64,000 bases of DNA from assembly GCA_035528475.1 (NCBI GenBank), contig DATKYO010000046.1:32532-96531 (forward strand). The letters are read 5' to 3'. Of this stretch, positions 60,362 through 64,000 are shown piece by piece (within the stretch, counting starts at the first letter, position 1; every line of letters starts with the position of its first letter). A program made the position numbers and the translations under genes. The notes under the pieces are model-generated. The model saw nothing but the letters and a program-made list of their open reading frames with translations, was not told where the DNA came from and did not search any database. The stretch comes from SD8 sp035528475 (GTDB taxonomy: Archaea; Halobacteriota; Methanomicrobia; Methanomicrobiales; Methanospirillaceae).

Positions 60362-62263
60362 ATGAGAAATATGATTCTTCAGATGCAGGATTATTTCATC
60401 TCCGGTTTTCGCGGAAGGTCTGCAATTATCATATCCTGCTTAATAATCATCTTTTCCTTTTCCGGGAGCGCACTTGCCGATGTTGTTGCAGCGGAACGCG
60501 TCGAGGAATTGTCCGGTATCCTGGGACCGGGTGATGTCCATTTCTATACACTACCAGACCTCCGGCGGGGAGATACACTCTATACCTATGTCGAAGGCCT
60601 CTCCGGGAACCTCGATCCCTTCCTTGCCCTCTCCGGTACCGACCTCCATCCCGGGAGACTGAAGGAAGAGTACCTGGCCATGGTTGACCGTGAGGTAACA
60701 TCCGGCCGCGACCCACTTCTGGCCATCCCTGAAATTGCAGCACGTTTTTTCTATGCATGGGACGATGACAGCGGCCTGGGGTACTCTTCCGCGTTGTCAT
60801 ACACCGTTAGGCAAAGTGGAGATTACCAGCTGATCGTGCTCGGGAGCCCTGCCCATGACACCTTCGGAGCCTACCGGCTTCTTATAGGGATAAACTCCCC
60901 CGAGATTTTGGGAGGGGCCGCTGTGACGACCGGCGATACTATCGCCTTTCTCAACCGCTCCGTCACCGATCCCGGAAATTCCGTACAGGAGATCTACGGA
61001 AGCCTTCCTTCCGGAAAAGAATCCATTTTCTACTGGGTAAACCCGGTTCGGAAGGAAGATACATTGTATGCGTACCTGGATGCGGGTCAGGGGGCCGTTC
61101 CACCGTATCTGTTCCTTAAAGATTACGGGGAAAAACCTGTCGCCATTGGAGTTCCGTCACCAGGCACCCGGGTGAGCACCCTTTCCCATACTTTCTCGGA
61201 AATCGGAAGCGGTTACAGGCTGTATGTCGATCGATCCGACTCCGGCGATGTGACTACAGACCTGGCATACCGTCTCCTTATAGGTCTCAATGAACCCGCC
61301 GTCCTGTCCGGGGCATCTGAGCTCCGGGGTGAACCTGTTGTTGAAGAGGCTGTGATAGTGTATATTGGGATTCAGCTTGACCAGATCGCTGATGTCAACC
61401 AGAAAGAGGAGAACTATGCGGTGGTGGCTACTGTATGGATGACCTGGTATGACCGTGACGTGGCCTTCAGCCCCGATTCCTGCAACTGCAGCTACAAGCT
61501 GTATCGAAGCGTTTCGGATTTCACCGACGCTGAGGGATCTCATTTTCCGGAGTTCACCCTGTTCAACCAGCAGGAGCGGCGCTGGACCCAGAATGAACTT
61601 ATCATCGTGGACCCAGACGGGACGGTGACCTTCTACGAGCGGTTCTGGACACGACTCCAGGCTCCGGATTTCAATTTCCGTCGCTATCCGTTTGACCAGC
61701 AGGACTTCTATATCAGGATCGACTCCCTGTATCCGGAGTCATTCGTAGTATTTGCCCCCTGGGAGGAGAAGACGGCAATTGGAGATCAGCTGGGGGAGGA
61801 GGAGTGGGTGATCACAGGTTCGGATACGAATATCAGTACGGTCGAGGTCCTGGACAAAAGCTCACGGTACGCCTTCCATTTCCAGGCGGTCCGGAACCTG
61901 ACATATTATATTTTCCGCATTTTTATCCCTATCTCGATCATCATTATCCTGACCTACATGCCCTTTCTACTGGCAGACTATGGCAGGAGAGCGGACATTG
62001 CCTCTGCAAATTTGCTCCTGCTGATATTGTTCAGCTTCACCGTTACGAGTGACCTTCCACGGCTGGGATACACGACGTTTCTCGATATCATACTCGTTAT
62101 GACATTCATTATCAGCGGTTTCACGGTTGCATATAACCTCTATCTCAAATGGCTTGCGACCGAGAAAGGAGTACAGCTTGCGAAACGGATCGATCATATC
62201 ATGATATGGTTCTATCCGCTTGCATACCTCGCAGTTATAGTATACCTGATTTTTATTCTCTGA
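60362..62263 (+). CDS. pentameric ligand-gated ion channel homologue with two N-terminal PPC-like domains
   Basis: A 633-residue membrane protein. A signal peptide (about residues 20-39) is followed by two related beta domains (about 45-180 and 185-315), each ending in an AYRLLIGxN box, typical of PPC-like modules. From about 330 the Cys-loop receptor extracellular domain begins, with RRYPFDQQDFYIRI (near 440) as the FPFD loop without the disulfide cysteines. Then come M1 (FRIFIPISIIIILTYMPFLL, near 518-537), M2 (DIASANLLLLILFSF, near 545), M3 and M4. The layout resembles bacterial DeCLIC. The ATG at 60362 has AAGGTAAGG upstream. A TTG at 60332 is possible. It likely forms a cation or anion channel gated by an unknown ligand. 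Confidence 0.88.
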   Translation: MRNMILQMQDYFISGFRGRSAIIISCLIIIFSFSGSALADVVAAERVEELSGILGPGDVHFYTLPDLRRGDTLYTYVEGLSGNLDPFLALSGTDLHPGRLKEEYLAMVDREVTSGRDPLLAIPEIAARFFYAWDDDSGLGYSSALSYTVRQSGDYQLIVLGSPAHDTFGAYRLLIGINSPEILGGAAVTTGDTIAFLNRSVTDPGNSVQEIYGSLPSGKESIFYWVNPVRKEDTLYAYLDAGQGAVPPYLFLKDYGEKPVAIGVPSPGTRVSTLSHTFSEIGSGYRLYVDRSDSGDVTTDLAYRLLIGLNEPAVLSGASELRGEPVVEEAVIVYIGIQLDQIADVNQKEENYAVVATVWMTWYDRDVAFSPDSCNCSYKLYRSVSDFTDAEGSHFPEFTLFNQQERRWTQNELIIVDPDGTVTFYERFWTRLQAPDFNFRRYPFDQQDFYIRIDSLYPESFVVFAPWEEKTAIGDQLGEEEWVITGSDTNISTVEVLDKSSRYAFHFQAVRNLTYYIFRIFIPISIIIILTYMPFLLADYGRRADIASANLLLLILFSFTVTSDLPRLGYTTFLDIILVMTFIISGFTVAYNLYLKWLATEKGVQLAKRIDHIMIWFYPLAYLAVIVYLIFIL

Positions 62264-62437
62264 ATAAACTCCCTCTTCCGGATTTTGGGTGTTTTTCCAT
62301 TTTTCAGGGAATATCCATCCTGCATTTAGTTATTTAGGTGAATAAAACTGTTCGCGGAGTCAAGAAAAAACCGTATGAGATACTCTGGCATTATTGGAAA
62401 TTGAGTCCTTCTTCGCCGGAAGAATTCACCGGATTAT

Positions 62438-62452
62438 AATAATTTTATATCA
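62438..62452 (+). promoter_or_regulatory. candidate TATA region of the glycosyltransferase operon
   Basis: The A+T run around ATAATTTTATATC stands about 25-35 nt before the TTG at 62477, as for a leaderless archaeal transcript. Confidence 0.4.
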
Positions 62453-62476
62453 GGGAAAAGACTCAATACTTTAGCA

Positions 62477-63379
62477 TTGAGATTTGATGAGAACGCGTCG
62501 GGCCTGGTTATTCTTATACTAAACTGGAACAATGCTCCTGCAACACTCCGCTGCCTGGACATGATCTCCGGCTGGAACAGACTGAAGGTGGAGGTAATTG
62601 TGGTAGATAATAGTTCGTCGGATGAGGACCTTGCCCTACTAGGACAGGCCGGAACAGACTTCAGGCTCCTTCAAAACAATTCCAACCTGGGGTATGCAGG
62701 GGGGATCAACGTTGGGATTTCCCTTGCACTAAAAGAAGGGTTCCCATTCATCATGCTGCTGAACTCCGATGCTGTCATAGGGGAACAATGTGTGAGTAAA
62801 CAAATGGAATGTCTGTCCGGTTCATCGGATCTGGGAGTGATTGGTCCCCTATGTGTGGAACACGGAACTATCTATTCCGGGGGGCGAAACATTGGAGTCT
62901 ACTCCAATACCAGAATACCCTATGATCCGGCGGATACTGGATCGATCCTTCTCCCCGTCGACTATGTCCCCGGGACGGCCCTGATCGCACGCAGAGAAGC
63001 ATTTGAAAAGATCGGTCTCCTTGACGAGGAATATTTTTTCAGCGGTGAGATCGCAGATTTCTGTAAAAGATTGCACTCGTCGGGGTTGCAGTGTGCAGTA
63101 TACTGTGGCTGCCAGGCAACGCATACCCCTGACAGGAACTCGGCGATCCGGGAGACTATATATAATTATTACACCCTGAGGAACAGGTTTCTATTTGTCA
63201 GAAGACATTTTCATTATTCCAGAGGCATTTTTTTTATACGCTGGATTGCAGGGGGATTCGTGCAGATAATTCTGGCACTTATTCGCAACAGGGGGAGACG
63301 GGCCCGTGCACTCTGGCTTGGGTTACGGGACGGAGTATCCGGGAGGTTCGGGGATCGAAATGACCTCTTCCTTGATTAA
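62477..63379 (+). CDS. GT2 family glycosyltransferase, rhamnosyltransferase-like
   Basis: A 300-residue glycosyltransferase. It has LVILILNWNNAPATLRCLDM, VVDNSSSDEDL, NLGYAGGINVGI, the DXD-like LLNSDAVIG near residue 99, and PGTALIARREAFEKIGLLDE, all typical of the GT2 family that builds surface polysaccharide. The TTG at 62477 is the best start because it gives the full domain and lies near a TATA region. A charged C-terminal tail lacks a membrane segment except for one hydrophobic stretch (GIFFIRWIAGGFVQIILALI). It overlaps the next gene by 20 nt. Confidence 0.82.
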   Translation: MRFDENASGLVILILNWNNAPATLRCLDMISGWNRLKVEVIVVDNSSSDEDLALLGQAGTDFRLLQNNSNLGYAGGINVGISLALKEGFPFIMLLNSDAVIGEQCVSKQMECLSGSSDLGVIGPLCVEHGTIYSGGRNIGVYSNTRIPYDPADTGSILLPVDYVPGTALIARREAFEKIGLLDEEYFFSGEIADFCKRLHSSGLQCAVYCGCQATHTPDRNSAIRETIYNYYTLRNRFLFVRRHFHYSRGIFFIRWIAGGFVQIILALIRNRGRRARALWLGLRDGVSGRFGDRNDLFLD

Positions 63380-64000
63380 GGCTACTGTTGTCATTCCAAA
63401 CTGGAATGGCCGGCAATGGCTGAAGGGCTGCCTTGATGCTCTCAAAAATCAGGATTACAATAATTTTGAGGTGGTACTGGTGGATGATGCATCGAGTGAT
63501 GGATCGGCAGAGTACGTTCAGGTCAACTATCCTGATGTGAAGATCGTCCGGAGAACTCAACAGGGGGGGTTTGCGAAAACGGCAAATGCCGGGATAAGAG
63601 TTGCATCAGGGGAATATGTAGTCCTGCTAAATAACGATACTATTCCCTCCCCCTCGTGGTTGGGTCGCCTTATCCGGGTTATGGACAGGATGCCGCCGGA
63701 GGTGGGAAGCCTTGCATCATGTATGAAATGCATGGACGATCCGGAACTCATCGACTCTGCCGGAGATGTGTTGACCTGGTACGGGCAGGTCCTTAAAAGG
63801 GGCAATAAAAGACCGGTAGATGAGTTGGATTGTGCCGGAGAGATCCTCTCTGCGTGTGCCGGAGCGGCATTATACAGGCATGATCTTCTTCAGGATGTCG
63901 GGGGTTTTGATGAGGAGTTTTCCAGCTACATAGAAGACATTGACCTGGGCCTGAGGGGGAGATTATCCGGATACACCTGCGTGTATGTCCCCAACGCAGA
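63360..64000 (+). CDS. second GT2 glycosyltransferase, 5' part (runs off window)
   Basis: An open frame from ATG 63360, overlapping the previous gene by 20 nt, continues past the edge for about 213 codons. VVIPNWNGRQWLKGCLDAL, VLVDDASSDGSAEYVQ, GGFAKTANAGI, VVLLNNDTIPSPSWLGRL (acceptor-donor metal loop) and VGGFDEEFSSYIEDIDLGLR are the same family 2 hallmarks. The two genes may act in sequence on one glycan. The 3' end and any membrane domain lie outside the window. Confidence 0.85.
   Translation, partial: MTSSLIKATVVIPNWNGRQWLKGCLDALKNQDYNNFEVVLVDDASSDGSAEYVQVNYPDVKIVRRTQQGGFAKTANAGIRVASGEYVVLLNNDTIPSPSWLGRLIRVMDRMPPEVGSLASCMKCMDDPELIDSAGDVLTWYGQVLKRGNKRPVDELDCAGEILSACAGAALYRHDLLQDVGGFDEEFSSYIEDIDLGLRGRLSGYTCVYVPNA

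Noticed and set aside
1..64000. CRISPR arrays and insertion sequences
   Set aside because: No regularly spaced direct repeats of 25-40 nt and no transposase-like frames or terminal inverted repeats were seen in the window.

Overview
The window is chromosomal DNA of a methanogenic archaeon, most likely of the order Methanomicrobiales. Pointers are a canonical archaeal histone, FEN-1 with a PIP box, RadA with a multi-OB-fold RPA, a NOG1-type GTPase, a presenilin-type protease, the split archaeal GMP synthase ATPase subunit, archaetidylinositol-phosphate synthase, the methanogen-associated DUF1890/DUF1894 pair, and a large corrinoid/tetrapyrrole cluster of the kind that feeds cobalamin and coenzyme F430. 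Promoters look archaeal: TATA boxes lie 24-30 nt before start codons, several transcripts look leaderless, and oligo-T tracts follow genes. The order-level call is inference from gene content only.

Layout. 1-1.8 kb: TPR fragment, dolichyl-phosphate-sugar type glycosyltransferase, a small unknown, a hotdog thioesterase. 1.9-8 kb: pyrG, GMP synthase subunit B, argD, then the tightly overlapped trio hisC / AK6-like kinase / CDP-alcohol phosphotransferase. 8-14.7 kb: fen, a coiled-coil membrane protein divergent from a presenilin homologue, nog1 divergent from an HTH-CBS regulator, histone, PRC-barrel protein, phosphoglycolate phosphatase, radA. 14.7-18.5 kb: dapL-lysA-rpa, reading toward radA. 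18.6-21.2 kb: cutA-fdhD, DUF1890/DUF1894, two small ORFs (one frameshifted), and an HTH gene whose start lies on palindromes. 21.6-27.3 kb: two-subunit 2-oxoacid oxidoreductase, glutamate dehydrogenase, UPF0316 protein, and a lysine-2,3-aminomutase-family protein with altered substrate residues. 27.6-36.3 kb: REC-PAS histidine kinase, SRAP protein, HAD phosphatase, frameshifted MBL/rhodanese gene, FMN-binding protein, DUF255 protein. 36.4-43.5 kb: a DNA-repair block of mutS, mutL, a UV damage endonuclease and a MutY-like glycosylase. 43.9-49.6 kb: cbiT-L-F-G-H-C-D-E on the minus strand. 49.9-55.6 kb: precorrin-2 dehydrogenase-hemA-hemB-hemL-hemC-cobA, also minus. 55.7-58.1 kb: trkH, trkA, tRNA-Gly(GCC). 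58.1-60.3 kb: an A+T-rich accessory stretch with an iron-sulfur flavoprotein, a lipoprotein and the ruin of a DUF4062 (STAND-type) gene. 60.4-62.3 kb: a pentameric ligand-gated ion channel homologue with a large extra N-terminal region. 62.5 kb to the end: two GT2 glycosyltransferases.

How the parts work together. The hem and cbi operons form almost a complete route from glutamyl-tRNA to the ring-contracted corrin precursor. Uroporphyrinogen-III synthase (hemD), cobalt chelatase and precorrin-6A reductase (cbiJ) are not seen here. DapL and LysA complete lysine from tetrahydrodipicolinate together with an epimerase encoded elsewhere. FEN-1, RadA, RPA, SRAP, MutS, MutL, UvsE and the MutY-like enzyme make this stretch unusually rich in DNA repair genes. 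The most attractive leads are the archaeal Cys-loop-type channel, the non-lysine aminomutase beside glutamate dehydrogenase (a possible beta-glutamate osmolyte route), the palindrome-controlled HTH gene next to a broken CxxC protein, and the 15-bp repeats in the histone leader.
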